A stretch of DNA of 64,000 bases from positions 124,001-188,000 of the forward strand of contig PCWG01000032.1 of NCBI GenBank assembly GCA_002787235.1. Direction: 5' to 3'. Positions 1 through 8,584 of the stretch are shown here, piece by piece. How positions within the stretch are numbered: the stretch's first letter is position 1; every line of letters starts with the position of its first letter. The notes under the pieces are model-generated. The model did not search any database and had not been told where the DNA came from. It worked only from the letters and a program-made list of their open reading frames with translations. The stretch is from Nitrospinae bacterium CG11_big_fil_rev_8_21_14_0_20_45_15. GTDB taxonomy: Bacteria; Nitrospinota; Nitrospinia; Nitrospinales; VA-1. Both the position numbers and the translations under genes were made by a program.

Positions 1-1448
1 GTTCCTTTGCCGTAAACGCTCTGAATATCTACTGTGCCGCCAATTTTTTCGATATTGGTGCGAACCACATCCATTCCAACGCCCCGGCCTGAGACGTTGG
101 TGATTTTTTCAGCGGTAGAAAAGCCTGGCGCGAAAATCAGGTTGACGAATTCGCGGTTGCTCATTCGTGCGGCCTGTTCTTTGGTGATCAAACCCTTGCT
201 CAGAGCTTTTTCTTTAATTTTATCGGGATTGATTCCGCCGCCGTCATCAATGATTTCAATATTGACTTGTCCGCCTTCATGGAAAGCTCGGAGCAGGAGA
301 ACGCCTTCTTCCGGTTTCCCCCGTTCGGCGCGTACCTCAGCAGATTCGATTCCATGATCCACAGAGTTTCGGACAATGTGCGTCAGAGGATCTTTGATGG
401 CTTCGATCAGAGTTTTATCGAGTTCGGTTTCTTTACCTTGCATCTCCAAACGCACTTTTTTTCCACAGGAAATAGACAGATCACGAACAATTCTGGGATA
501 TTTGCTCCAGATGTTGCCAATCGGTTGCATACGCGTTTTCATAACGCTTTCCTGCAACTCGGAGGTGACGAGATTGAGATGTTGGGTGGTGGTTTGGAAA
601 TTGGAATCGCGTGATTCGGGAGCGTACTGAAGGATCTGGTTGCGTGCGAGTACCAGCTCACCGACCAAATTCATGAGCGTGTCTAAAAGACTGACGTCTA
701 CGCGGATGCTGGTATCGGCTACACCTCCGCCAGATTTTTGCGGTTCCGACTGTCTGCGCTGGCTCTCCTCACGTCTTTCCCCGTGTTGGGCCAGATGTTC
801 GGCTTCTTTAACAGGGTCGCCTTCGCGCCGATCTTTGCCACGTTGTTCGACTTCGACGGTACTGTCATCATCCTCAGAGACGGGTTCAGGTGTTGCTTCA
901 GCCACCACCTCGGCGACTTCAGGTTCTTCAGCAACGGCTGGGGTTTCCTCTGCCACAGGTTCCGGCGTTTCTTCAGCGACGGGTTCGGGGGTTTCTTCAG
1001 CAACGGTCTCGGTGCTTGCAGTTTTTGCGGCAGCGGGATCTATTTCGGAGACTTCGACAGATTCTCCATTTTGGAGGCGGGTCAGAGTTTCGACCAATTT
1101 GGAATAATCGACATTGCCTTCGTTGCGTTCATTTTCCAGACAATCCAGAATCTGGCGAATGGCATCTACCATGGCGAGCAAGGCACTTGTGCTGGTGGGA
1201 TTGAGTGTCAGTTCACCATCGCGCAACTTGCTCAATAAATTTTCGCCGACATGGGCGATGGATTCTAATTTAGAGAAACCTAAAAATCCGCAGGTTCCTT
1301 TGATCGTATGAATGGTTCGAAAAATACTGGCCAGTATGCTGGTTTCTTTCGGGTTTTGCTCCAGCTTCACGAGATCCAAATCAAGCTGGTCTAGATTTTC
1401 GTAACTCTCAACAAGAAACTCGCCAATAATAGCGTCCATCTCGTCCAT
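1..1448 (-). CDS. cheA: Chemotaxis histidine kinase CheA, N-terminal part (runs off the window)
   Basis: Cytoplasmic histidine kinase that passes phosphate from chemoreceptors to CheY and CheB. Domains in order: an HPt domain with phosphorylatable His47 in the FRTIHTIKG motif; an acidic Glu-Thr-Pro linker (about residues 125-190) containing copies of VAEETPEP; the dimerisation domain (VSLLDTLMNLVGELVLARNQ); and the start of the HATPase domain with an H-box-like segment (HIVRNSVDHGIE) and GRGVGMDVV. The remaining ATPase part and the CheW-like domain lie beyond position 1. The start was chosen because GGAG precedes the ATG at 1446-1448; a second ATG in frame lies nine bases downstream. No chemotaxis partner is visible because the window ends inside the gene. 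Family assignment is secure. Confidence 0.95.
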   Translation of the reverse strand, partial: MDEMDAIIGEFLVESYENLDQLDLDLVKLEQNPKETSILASIFRTIHTIKGTCGFLGFSKLESIAHVGENLLSKLRDGELTLNPTSTSALLAMVDAIRQILDCLENERNEGNVDYSKLVETLTRLQNGESVEVSEIDPAAAKTASTETVAEETPEPVAEETPEPVAEETPAVAEEPEVAEVVAEATPEPVSEDDDSTVEVEQRGKDRREGDPVKEAEHLAQHGERREESQRRQSEPQKSGGGVADTSIRVDVSLLDTLMNLVGELVLARNQILQYAPESRDSNFQTTTQHLNLVTSELQESVMKTRMQPIGNIWSKYPRIVRDLSISCGKKVRLEMQGKETELDKTLIEAIKDPLTHIVRNSVDHGIESAEVRAERGKPEEGVLLLRAFHEGGQVNIEIIDDGGGINPDKIKEKALSKGLITKEQAARMSNREFVNLIFAPGFSTAEKITNVSGRGVGMDVVRTNIEKIGGTVDIQSVYGKG

Positions 1449-1797
1449 GATCGTGGCTCCATAAACATACAGTTATTGAAATGGATTCCGTGCTTTGAAA
1501 TGCTGTTATATGTACAGGGTAAGTAAACTTGATTAAAAATGCAACATTAAATTATTCGGATAACAGGTCATAAATTGAGCCATAAATGGTGTGCGTATTG
1601 GCTTGGGTGAATGGATGTTGCGTTTGTATTTTAAGGGATACTCTTAATAACGAATAGCCAGGAGAGCACTGCAAAAAGGGTATGATGCGAGGTTGCGGGG
1701 GCTGGTTTGGAATAATTTACAGCTTTCTTTACCAAGATTCCTGCATTATATATATGTAAACGTATTTTTATACATTCACAGAATTGTAAATCATCCG
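1449..1797. other. Intergenic region between divergent cheA and the FG-GAP gene
   Basis: AT-rich spacer between two divergently read genes. It must hold both promoters, but I see no convincing -35/-10 pair and no RNA gene or coding signal. The frame of the downstream gene stays open up to 1693, but the residues before 1798 do not look like a signal peptide. Confidence 0.5.
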
Positions 1798-2940
1798 ATG
1801 AAAAAAACTTTTCGTTACGCGCTTTATTTGCTGGTGGTAATACAGGCCTCTTGTGTGGACAATACACCCCCGCCAGATATTTTCCAGCTTCCCATGACTT
1901 ACAAGGTAGGTAAAAAACCTTCGGCATTGTTTTCAGAAGATCTGAATAATGACGGATTTCCCGATCTCATGGTTGCCAATTCTGCGAGCGATACGCTCAG
2001 TTTTTTTGCCGGGAACGGGGATGGTACTTTTAAAGAACCGGCAACGATGCACACTGGACGTGAACCTATGGCCCTCACATCGGGAGATTTTGATGGAGAC
2101 GGTTTGTTTGATGTGGCGGTCTGCAATTATGGTGATGGAGAAGTCTCCATTATCTTGGGCCAGAAGGATGGCATGTTCAAGAAAAAGGAATCGGTGAAAG
2201 TGGGACGTTTGCCGATTGCGATCGTTCATGGCGATTTCAATAACGATCAAAAGACCGATCTTGCGGTGACACTGAGATTCAATAAACTCATTATATTACT
2301 TGGTGTTGGCGACGGCACTTTTAAATTGGCGGAATCTTACCAGGCGGCGGGTACCCCGGCTTTCATGACGGTGGGGGATTTCAATAACGATAAAAATGCC
2401 GACATTGCCGTGGCTTTGAATGGGGTCAAGGTCAAGCACATCAAGGTTTTTTATGGCAATGGCAATGGTACGTTTGAGAGCCCGCAAAAGTTGGAGGGAG
2501 GAACCCAATCTTCCTTTATCACGCAATACGATATGAATATGGACGGCAATGCCGATCTCATTATCTCCAACACCATGTTCGACAGCCTCAGTATTTTCCT
2601 CAGCGGCGGCAATGGAACATTCAAAAGAATGAGTGATTTTGCGGGCGAAAAAGGCCCCGAATTTCTTGTGGCCGGGGAATTTACAGGGGACCGCATTCCA
2701 GATATTGTGGCTTGCAACAAGCGCGATGGGTCTGTTTCAGTCATTCCGGGGAGAGGGGATGGAACGTTTGTCTACCCGCACTTCAATTATCCTGTGGGGA
2801 GCAGTCCCCGCGCCATTGTTGGGGCTGATTTCAATCAAGACGGTCTCACAGATCTGGCGGTCCTGTTATACGATTCACAAACTCTGGAGATCATGATGAG
2901 AAGTGTGGAAGGTGTTTCTAAAATTGATATCGACAGTTGA
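1798..2940 (+). CDS. Secreted FG-GAP/VCBS beta-propeller protein, probable lipoprotein
   Basis: About 380 residues. The chosen ATG begins a lysine-rich n-region and hydrophobic core ending at a cysteine (VIQASC), which looks like a lipoprotein signal although Gln at -3 is unusual. The rest consists of roughly seven repeats with DxNxDGxxD-type calcium-binding loops, for example DLNNDGFPDL, DFDGDGLFDV and DFNQDGLTDL, each followed by a segment like GNGDGTF. This is the FG-GAP/VCBS seven-bladed propeller fold related to the integrin alpha N-terminus. Such proteins usually bind ligands or other surface proteins; no enzyme motif is visible, so the role is unknown. It converges with the Arg/Glu repeat gene. 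Confidence 0.85.
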   Translation: MKKTFRYALYLLVVIQASCVDNTPPPDIFQLPMTYKVGKKPSALFSEDLNNDGFPDLMVANSASDTLSFFAGNGDGTFKEPATMHTGREPMALTSGDFDGDGLFDVAVCNYGDGEVSIILGQKDGMFKKKESVKVGRLPIAIVHGDFNNDQKTDLAVTLRFNKLIILLGVGDGTFKLAESYQAAGTPAFMTVGDFNNDKNADIAVALNGVKVKHIKVFYGNGNGTFESPQKLEGGTQSSFITQYDMNMDGNADLIISNTMFDSLSIFLSGGNGTFKRMSDFAGEKGPEFLVAGEFTGDRIPDIVACNKRDGSVSVIPGRGDGTFVYPHFNYPVGSSPRAIVGADFNQDGLTDLAVLLYDSQTLEIMMRSVEGVSKIDIDS

Positions 2941-2942
2941 AG

Positions 2943-2976
2943 AATAAAGGAGCGAGGCCAGCCTCGCTCCTTTATT
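2943..2976. terminator. Bidirectional rho-independent terminator
   Basis: A perfect 16-base inverted repeat (2943-2958 and 2961-2976, core AAAGGAGCGAGGC) lies between two convergent genes. An A/T-rich edge on each side allows termination in both directions. Confidence 0.85.
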
Positions 2977-2999
2977 TATAGATTCTACTTCAAGCCACC

Positions 3000-3548
3000 T
3001 CAGTTCGGTCGCCCACGACCCCCACGTCGTTCTTGCCTGTTGTTTCTGTTTTCACCACGCTGTTTCTGACGATTTTCTCGCATTTCCTGGCGATTGCCCT
3101 GACGTTCACCGCGTTGTTCTTGTCGTTTCTCTCGAAACTCCTGATGTCTTTCTTTGCGTTCACCACGTTGTTCCTGCATACGATCTTTGCGTTCACCACG
3201 TTGTTCCTGACGATTTTCTCGCATTTCCTCGCGATTTTCCTGTCGTTCACTGCGTTGTTCTTGTCGTTTCTCTCGAAACTCCTGATGTCTTTCTTTGCGA
3301 TCACCACGCTGTTCCTGACGATTTTCTCGAAACTCCTGGCGATTTTGCTGGCGATCACCACGCCGTTCTTGTCGATTTTCTCGAGCCTGATCGCGGCGTT
3401 CCCTGCGCTCATTGTTTTGTCCTTGTATCGGCGTATCATCATTGACTGCGGGTGTATCTTCAGAGGTTTGAGAATATGCGGGAAAGCTACCAACAAAACA
3501 AAATAGCAAGGTCAAGATGGGGAGTAGACGCAATGGAAAGCGAGACAT
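3000..3548 (-). CDS. Secreted Arg/Glu/Gln-rich repeat protein
   Basis: 182 residues. An N-terminal signal peptide (hydrophobic LLPILTLLFCFVGSFP, cleavage near AYS) is followed by a short acidic segment and then about 115 residues made almost entirely of Arg, Glu, Gln, Asn, Asp and Lys. The repeat unit is about 18 residues, of the type RENRQEQRGERKERHQEF, present about six times with one 11-residue partial copy; the DNA repeats with a 54-base period. The spacing suits a long charged helix. I do not recognise a family and give no function. The complementary strand is also open through the repeat, but the signal peptide and convergent terminator favour this strand. Confidence 0.75.
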   Translation of the reverse strand: MSRFPLRLLPILTLLFCFVGSFPAYSQTSEDTPAVNDDTPIQGQNNERRERRDQARENRQERRGDRQQNRQEFRENRQEQRGDRKERHQEFREKRQEQRSERQENREEMRENRQEQRGERKDRMQEQRGERKERHQEFREKRQEQRGERQGNRQEMRENRQKQRGENRNNRQERRGGRGRPN

Positions 3549-3934
3549 AGGAAAAATCCTTTCAAATAAAGCGATGATGGGGATTCCTTGAATGATTTGA
3601 TTTCAGGAACCGTAGTAGTACAAAGTAACTGAGCTTGCTTAAAGCCTGCTTTACGACAGAAAGTACAAGGCACCGGATTGAATCGTTTACTGAAAAATTT
3701 TCATCTCCTATCCCAAATGTTAGATGATTGTGGATAAAAAAAATTCTTTAAAATTTTTATCTCCTGTAAACATTTTATTCCGCAATTAAGAAAATTCACA
3801 GAAAAACAAATCGCTAAAATAAATAAAAATATCAGAACCCTTGAAAATCCATAATTAATTGTTTTGCAAAAAATCTTGAAATTGTAAGCAAATGAGTACA
3901 AAATGAGGCCACATCAATCACAATGAGGAGCGAT
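3549..3934. other. AT-rich intergenic region between divergent genes
   Basis: Roughly 385 bases, increasingly AT-rich toward 3900. It separates the repeat protein gene from the gene starting at 3935. I see no RNA gene and no credible small ORF; a 66-codon reading frame on the minus strand has no recognisable features. Confidence 0.5.
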
Positions 3935-4810
3935 ATGCTGGCGTTCGCAAAAGATATCTCTGAAAAGGCCCCGGTTCATCCCGAAGAATCCAAAAATGTA
4001 AAATTGAAGGAATACATGGAATATCAGAGGAAGATAGACCATGAGCGGCTGGTTTATTATTCCCTCGACCATGCGAAAGCATTTTTGCTGAAAAATATTG
4101 GTGCACTGGGTAGCAATAAGAAGAAGATCGAGGAGTATGCGCAGAATGCATTTCCTGCCACCTACGGTAACGTGGCGAGTGTGGACGATTTGATGACGAT
4201 GTTGCGGAAGCTCACAAATGCCCACAATGCAACCAATAACTGGTACCGAATGAACCCGTATTACATGGCTCTGGTGTATGATTGTATCCATCGCTTTATC
4301 CAGGTCTACAACCGCCTTGTGGTTGAGAACTACGAAAAAGCGGAGGAGTATGCAATTGTTGAAGGGGGAGCCCGGGAAATAGATTTTGAAGATTGGGTGC
4401 AATTGTATTTTCCGCACGGGGATTTCTTGATAGGCAAGAAAATCAAACATTCCCATTTTCTTTTTTATAAGCGCATCAGTGCGATAGAAAAAGAATTTTC
4501 CCAAAAGAAGCAAAAGGGCGAATCGCAGGAAGCCATATTGAAAAGTCTTAAAGAGGAGTATGATATCGATCCTGGCGTCATCGAGATGATGGAGGGGAAG
4601 AAAATCAGCTCAAAAGATATGGAATTGTTCTATACCTCACGAGAAAACCCGATTTACGAATACCTTTATGAGACAGACAGCGGTGAAACCTTTATGGATG
4701 GTGAATCTCTTCTGGATCACTCCTATTTTTTAAATTTCCAGATCAAGGGTCTCAGCTTGCAGGAAGCAGAGTCTGCCTTTGACCAGGCATCCCAAATTTC
4801 AAGAAACTGA
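3935..4810 (+). CDS. Hypothetical cytoplasmic protein
   Basis: 291 residues from the chosen ATG, which sits four bases after GAGGAG (3925-3930); an ATG twelve bases earlier overlaps that ribosome site and is less likely. There is no signal peptide or membrane segment. The sequence looks mostly helical, is rich in Lys, Glu and Tyr, and contains aromatic patches such as NWYRMNPYYMALVYD and a charged coiled stretch (EKEFSQKKQKGESQE). I recognise no domain or catalytic motif. It stands alone upstream of hflK with its own strong ribosome site, so it is probably a real gene of unknown function. Confidence 0.75.
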   Translation: MLAFAKDISEKAPVHPEESKNVKLKEYMEYQRKIDHERLVYYSLDHAKAFLLKNIGALGSNKKKIEEYAQNAFPATYGNVASVDDLMTMLRKLTNAHNATNNWYRMNPYYMALVYDCIHRFIQVYNRLVVENYEKAEEYAIVEGGAREIDFEDWVQLYFPHGDFLIGKKIKHSHFLFYKRISAIEKEFSQKKQKGESQEAILKSLKEEYDIDPGVIEMMEGKKISSKDMELFYTSRENPIYEYLYETDSGETFMDGESLLDHSYFLNFQIKGLSLQEAESAFDQASQISRN

Positions 4811-4869
4811 AGCCATTATTTTTAAGGAGGGGGGCGAATTTTTGGGCTCGCCTTCCCTGGATCGTACGG

Positions 4870-4898
4870 TTGACAAGGATGTACTAGTTTGCTAGCTT
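4870..4898 (+). promoter_or_regulatory. Possible sigma-70-type promoter of hflK
   Basis: TTGACA at 4870-4875, a 17-base spacer and TAGCTT at 4893-4898, about 50 bases before hflK. The -35 is perfect and the -10 is weak. Confidence 0.4.
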
Positions 4899-4949
4899 GT
4901 CTGATTTTACAGACGACATTTTTAGAACCATTTACCGAAAGCCTAACTC

Positions 4950-5984
4950 ATGTCCTGGGACGATTTACACGACCCCAAAAATTCTGATGACCGCCCTAAA
5001 AGTGGAGGCACCCCACCGGGAAAGTCTCCCTTTGAAGTTCCACCGATAAATATGCCCCCTTTCAAACCATCTATGGTGGTTGGAATTGTGGTGGTTCTGT
5101 TTCTGATATGGCTTGTACCGGGCCTTTTTTATTTTGTTGAGCCCGATGAAGAGGGCGTGGTGACCACTTTTGGAAAATATTCCAGAACGGTTCAGCCCGG
5201 TTTGCATTTCAAGTTCCCATCGCCTATCGAGCATGCGAGAACTCCTAAAATCAGGAAAGTTCGCGCCATTGAAGTTGGTTTTCGTTCATCTGGAAGAGGG
5301 CCTGACCAACAGGCACCTGCGGAATCGCTCATGTTGACGGGGGATCAGAACATCATTGACATCAATCTGGTGGTTCAGTATCGGATCAAAGATTCCGTTG
5401 CGTTTCTTTTCAATGTTGAAGAACCCTTCCGGCTGGTCAAAAATACAGCAGAAACCGTTATCCGCGGGATCATTGGAAGTAAAAAAATTGATGAAGCATT
5501 GACCACAGGTAAGGCAGAAGTGCAGATCCTGGCCGCAGAGCAGATCCAACAGCTTCTTAACAACTATGGTTCCGGGGTGGAAGTGGTTACCGTACAGCTT
5601 CAGGACGTTCATCCGCCAGATCAGGTGGCCGCCGCATTCAAAGATGTTGTGAGTGCTCGCGAAGACAAGGAGCGGATGATCAACGAAGCCCAGGGTTATC
5701 GAAATTCAATCATCCCGGAAGCACGCGGTAATGCGGCTCAGATTTTGCGCGTTGCGGAAGCTTATCGGGAACAAACGGTCAGAAAAGCAGAGGGTGATTC
5801 GCATCGGTTTTTAGCTCAGTTGAAGGAGTACTCAAGTGCTCCTGAGGTCACTCGTAAACGTATTTATCTTGAAACCATGGAAGAGATCTTGCCTCAGGCC
5901 AAAAAATTCGTAATGAGCAACAAGAGCGGTGTTCTCCCCATTTTGCCCTTGGGGGCCAATCCCCTCAGTGGCATTGGAAAGTAA
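4950..5984 (+). CDS. hflK: HflK, SPFH/prohibitin-family membrane protease regulator
   Basis: 344 residues. A proline- and glycine-rich cytoplasmic N-terminus is followed by one membrane segment (about residues 43-66, VVGIVVVLFLIWLVPGLFYF) and then the SPFH/Band 7 domain (FVEPDEEGVVTTFGKYSRT), with a long charged helical region after about residue 215. HflK assembles with HflC into a large periplasm-facing cage that surrounds and modulates the FtsH protease in the inner membrane. Length and domain order are standard. The gene is 13 bases upstream of hflC, clearly one operon; ftsH is not in the window. Confidence 0.95.
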   Translation: MSWDDLHDPKNSDDRPKSGGTPPGKSPFEVPPINMPPFKPSMVVGIVVVLFLIWLVPGLFYFVEPDEEGVVTTFGKYSRTVQPGLHFKFPSPIEHARTPKIRKVRAIEVGFRSSGRGPDQQAPAESLMLTGDQNIIDINLVVQYRIKDSVAFLFNVEEPFRLVKNTAETVIRGIIGSKKIDEALTTGKAEVQILAAEQIQQLLNNYGSGVEVVTVQLQDVHPPDQVAAAFKDVVSAREDKERMINEAQGYRNSIIPEARGNAAQILRVAEAYREQTVRKAEGDSHRFLAQLKEYSSAPEVTRKRIYLETMEEILPQAKKFVMSNKSGVLPILPLGANPLSGIGK

Positions 5985-5997
5985 GTGAAACTAAATT

Positions 5998-6849
5998 ATG
6001 AATAGAAACAGCATTTTCATCGGTCTGGCGGCGGCGATTGCTCTGGTATCCATGTCCATGTTCACCGTGAATATGACGCAAAGCGCGGTGGTGTTGGAGT
6101 TTCAGGCTCCCAAAGAAACGATCACCGAACCCGGGCTGTATTTTAAAATTCCGTTTGTTCAAAAAGTATCTTTCTTTTCCAATCAGTTGCTGGTCAACGA
6201 TTCGCCTCCGGCAGAAGTCATTACCCGGGATAAAAAGAACCTGCTGGTCGATAGTTTTTCGATGTGGCGGATCGTCGATCCTTTGAAATTTCTGGAAACC
6301 TTGCGTACCACCGACAGCGCACGTTCTCGTCTGAACAATATTCTTTATTCAGAATTGCGCGTCGAAATCGGAACTCATGATTTGATCGATATCGTCACCG
6401 AAAAACGTGAGAAAATCATGGAGAAGGTGACGGCAGAAGGTAATAAAAAAGCTTCCGCCTTTGGTATTCAGGTCGCTGAAGTGCGTATCAAGCGCACCGA
6501 TTTCCCGCCTGAGATTGCCAATTCCATTTTCAATCGTATGCGGACAGAGCGCGAACGTATTGCCAAGGAATACCGTTCAGAGGGTAAAGAGGAAGCGACC
6601 AAAATCAGGGCAAAGACGGATAAGGAAAGAACCATCCTCATCGCTGAAGCCTATGCGGAGGAGCAGGTCATACGTGGTGAGGGCGATGCCAAGGCGATTG
6701 CCATCTATGCGCAGGCTTACAAACAGGATCCGAAATTTTATTCTTTCATGCGCTCGATGGACGCCTATCGAAACTCTTTTAACGCAGACACAACGATCCT
6801 TTTGAATGAAGATTCCGAATTTTTGGAAAACTTCAACAAGGTGCGGTAA
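5998..6849 (+). CDS. hflC: HflC, SPFH/prohibitin-family membrane protease regulator
   Basis: 283 residues. An N-terminal membrane anchor (about residues 5-22) leads into a Band 7 domain (QSAVVLEFQAPKETITEPGL) and then the charged helical region (ERIAKEYRSEGKEEATKIRA) followed by the AEAYAEEQVIRGEGDAKAI segment typical of HflC. It is the partner of HflK in the ring complex around FtsH. The short intergenic gap after hflK indicates co-transcription and equal expression of the two subunits. Nothing unusual is seen. Confidence 0.95.
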   Translation: MNRNSIFIGLAAAIALVSMSMFTVNMTQSAVVLEFQAPKETITEPGLYFKIPFVQKVSFFSNQLLVNDSPPAEVITRDKKNLLVDSFSMWRIVDPLKFLETLRTTDSARSRLNNILYSELRVEIGTHDLIDIVTEKREKIMEKVTAEGNKKASAFGIQVAEVRIKRTDFPPEIANSIFNRMRTERERIAKEYRSEGKEEATKIRAKTDKERTILIAEAYAEEQVIRGEGDAKAIAIYAQAYKQDPKFYSFMRSMDAYRNSFNADTTILLNEDSEFLENFNKVR

Positions 6850-7228
6850 ATTTTAAGGGAAACGCATATCCCGGTGAAAAGATTCGGGTCATTTCATTCG
6901 GGGTCATGTCGATTGAGTTTTGAGGTTGGGCAAGTATTGCAAGGCTGGATACATGTGTTCTTACTATCGAACCAAGGGTTTTTAAACGAAGGAAATCTTG
7001 TTTGTTGATACCGGGAATCTGAATTTTCCTAAAAACGCCCCTGCTGGTTTGAAAGTTCTGACCAGATACTGTAAAAATAGTTTTTGAAGACTTCCTCGCC
7101 GTAGACGAGGCTTGCAGATGGCGAAAAGAGTTTCCAGGTTTTTACCAACCCATGTTACGGGAAATGCGATCACCTTCATTTTCAGAAGCCCGTTAAGGAT
7201 TTCCTGAAGATCGTCTCGTTTTGCTGAA
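6850..7228. other. Intergenic region between hflC and trkA
   Basis: About 380 bases without a supported gene. A minus-strand frame (6982-7269) overlaps the start of trkA and has no recognisable features. A short hairpin (CCTCG...CGAGG near 7090-7110) is present. No clear terminator or promoter is visible. Confidence 0.45.
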
Positions 7229-8584
7229 ATGAAAATCTTAATTGTAGGCGCGGGTATCGTTGGGAACAATCTGGCCCGCGAGTTGTCTAAGGAGGGTCAC
7301 GATATCTCTGTCGTTGACAGCTGTCTTGACCGCATACGTCCTATTGCAGATACTCTCGATGTCTTGACAGTTCAGGGCAATGCCTGTCAGCCCAGTACGT
7401 TGAAACGTGCGGGTATTGAAGGTATGGACATGGTCTGTGCCGTCACTGAAAAAGATGAAGTAAACCTCTACGTTTGTTTTCTCGCCTTCAAGTTCAACGT
7501 CAAACACCGCTTCGCACGCCTGCGCAGTATGGAATTCACCGGTCCCGAACAAATTTTCACCCCTGAAGAATTGTACGTCGAGCAGGCGGTCAATCCCGGC
7601 GAAATCATCATCGAAACGATCTTGAAGATTTTGGAGACCCCGGGGGCGGTCAACGTTGCCGAATTCGCACAGGGGCAAATCCTGTTGCGGCAGTTCGAAG
7701 TTCCTGAAAACGCTCCTTTGGCGGGTAAAAAGATTTCCGATACCAGTGACATGGATTCCATTCTCATTGTGGCAATTGTGCGCGAGGGTAAGCTCTTTCT
7801 GCCCAATCCCGATGATGAAATACGCCCCGGCGACAGGATTTACACTCTGGTAGACAAGGATTTTCTGCCTTTCCTGCTCCCCATGTTGAATAAAACTGTG
7901 GATCGGGTTGAAAAAATCATTTTGTACGGAGCCAATCAAGTTTCCATCAACCTGGCGCGCAAGCTGGAAGAGATCACTTCCGATGTCAGCATCATCGAGC
8001 CGGATCGGGAAAAGGCCATGGAGGCCGCCGATGTCTTGCACAAAACCGTTGTTCATCAAGGCAGTGGAACGGATATGGATTTGTTCAACGATATCAATAT
8101 GCATGATGCCGATTTTTTTATGTCGCTCTCGGATGATGATGAGAACAACATTCTGGCCGCCTTGCTGGCAAAAAAGAATGGAGCCAAACGTGCTTTGGTG
8201 ATCACCAACGATCCTCATTATTTGCCGATATTGGATTCGATCGGCATGGACATCACCATCAACCCAAGGTTGATCACCGTAAGCGCAATCTTAAAGCATC
8301 TGCGTAGCAGTCGCGTTGTCTCTGTCTTCAAATTAATGGAAAACGCTGAAGTCGTTGAAGTTTTGGTCGATGCAGACTCCAATATCTCCGGCAAACTCAT
8401 ATCCGCAATTAAATTTCCTCCAGATGCCCGAATCGGGGCCTTATTGAGGGAGGGCGAGATGATCTTGCCAAACAGTGAAACCCGTATCGAACCAGGTGAT
8501 TCCGTTGTCATAGTTTCGCTGTCCCATGCCGTAGAGCAAATCGATAAACTTTTCGGCAAGAAAAACCGTTTTTTCTCATTCTGA
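7229..8584 (+). CDS. trkA: TrkA, NAD-binding regulatory subunit of the Trk K+ uptake system
   Basis: 451 residues, a duplicated RCK protein. The first half starts with the Rossmann motif GAGIVGNNLA and ends with a TrkA_C domain (GRIYTLVD-like segment PGDRIYTLVD); the second half begins near residue 230 with YGANQVSINLA and ends with a second TrkA_C domain (EPGDSVVIVSL). TrkA forms a cytoplasmic ring below TrkH and gates potassium uptake in response to nucleotides. The stop TGA overlaps the trkH ATG by one base, so the two are translationally coupled. Full length compared with the family. Confidence 0.96.
   Translation: MKILIVGAGIVGNNLARELSKEGHDISVVDSCLDRIRPIADTLDVLTVQGNACQPSTLKRAGIEGMDMVCAVTEKDEVNLYVCFLAFKFNVKHRFARLRSMEFTGPEQIFTPEELYVEQAVNPGEIIIETILKILETPGAVNVAEFAQGQILLRQFEVPENAPLAGKKISDTSDMDSILIVAIVREGKLFLPNPDDEIRPGDRIYTLVDKDFLPFLLPMLNKTVDRVEKIILYGANQVSINLARKLEEITSDVSIIEPDREKAMEAADVLHKTVVHQGSGTDMDLFNDINMHDADFFMSLSDDDENNILAALLAKKNGAKRALVITNDPHYLPILDSIGMDITINPRLITVSAILKHLRSSRVVSVFKLMENAEVVEVLVDADSNISGKLISAIKFPPDARIGALLREGEMILPNSETRIEPGDSVVIVSLSHAVEQIDKLFGKKNRFFSF

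Noticed and set aside
267-1311. Several plus-strand frames over the first kilobase
   Set aside because: They lie antisense to CheA, which has clear domain motifs through the whole segment.
3050-3400. Possible CRISPR or minisatellite in the 54-base repeats
   Set aside because: The period follows the protein repeat in one reading frame and no spacers differ between units.
3033-3506. Plus-strand frame antisense to the Arg/Glu repeat gene
   Set aside because: It arises from the low-complexity repeat. The minus-strand protein has a signal peptide and the plus-strand one does not.
3701-3901. Hydrophobic 66-codon minus frame in AT-rich DNA
   Set aside because: AT-rich spacers often give hydrophobic frames. 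No ribosome site or neighbour supports it.
6982-7269. Minus-strand frame between hflC and trkA
   Set aside because: It overlaps the start of trkA and shows no signal, motif or ribosome site.
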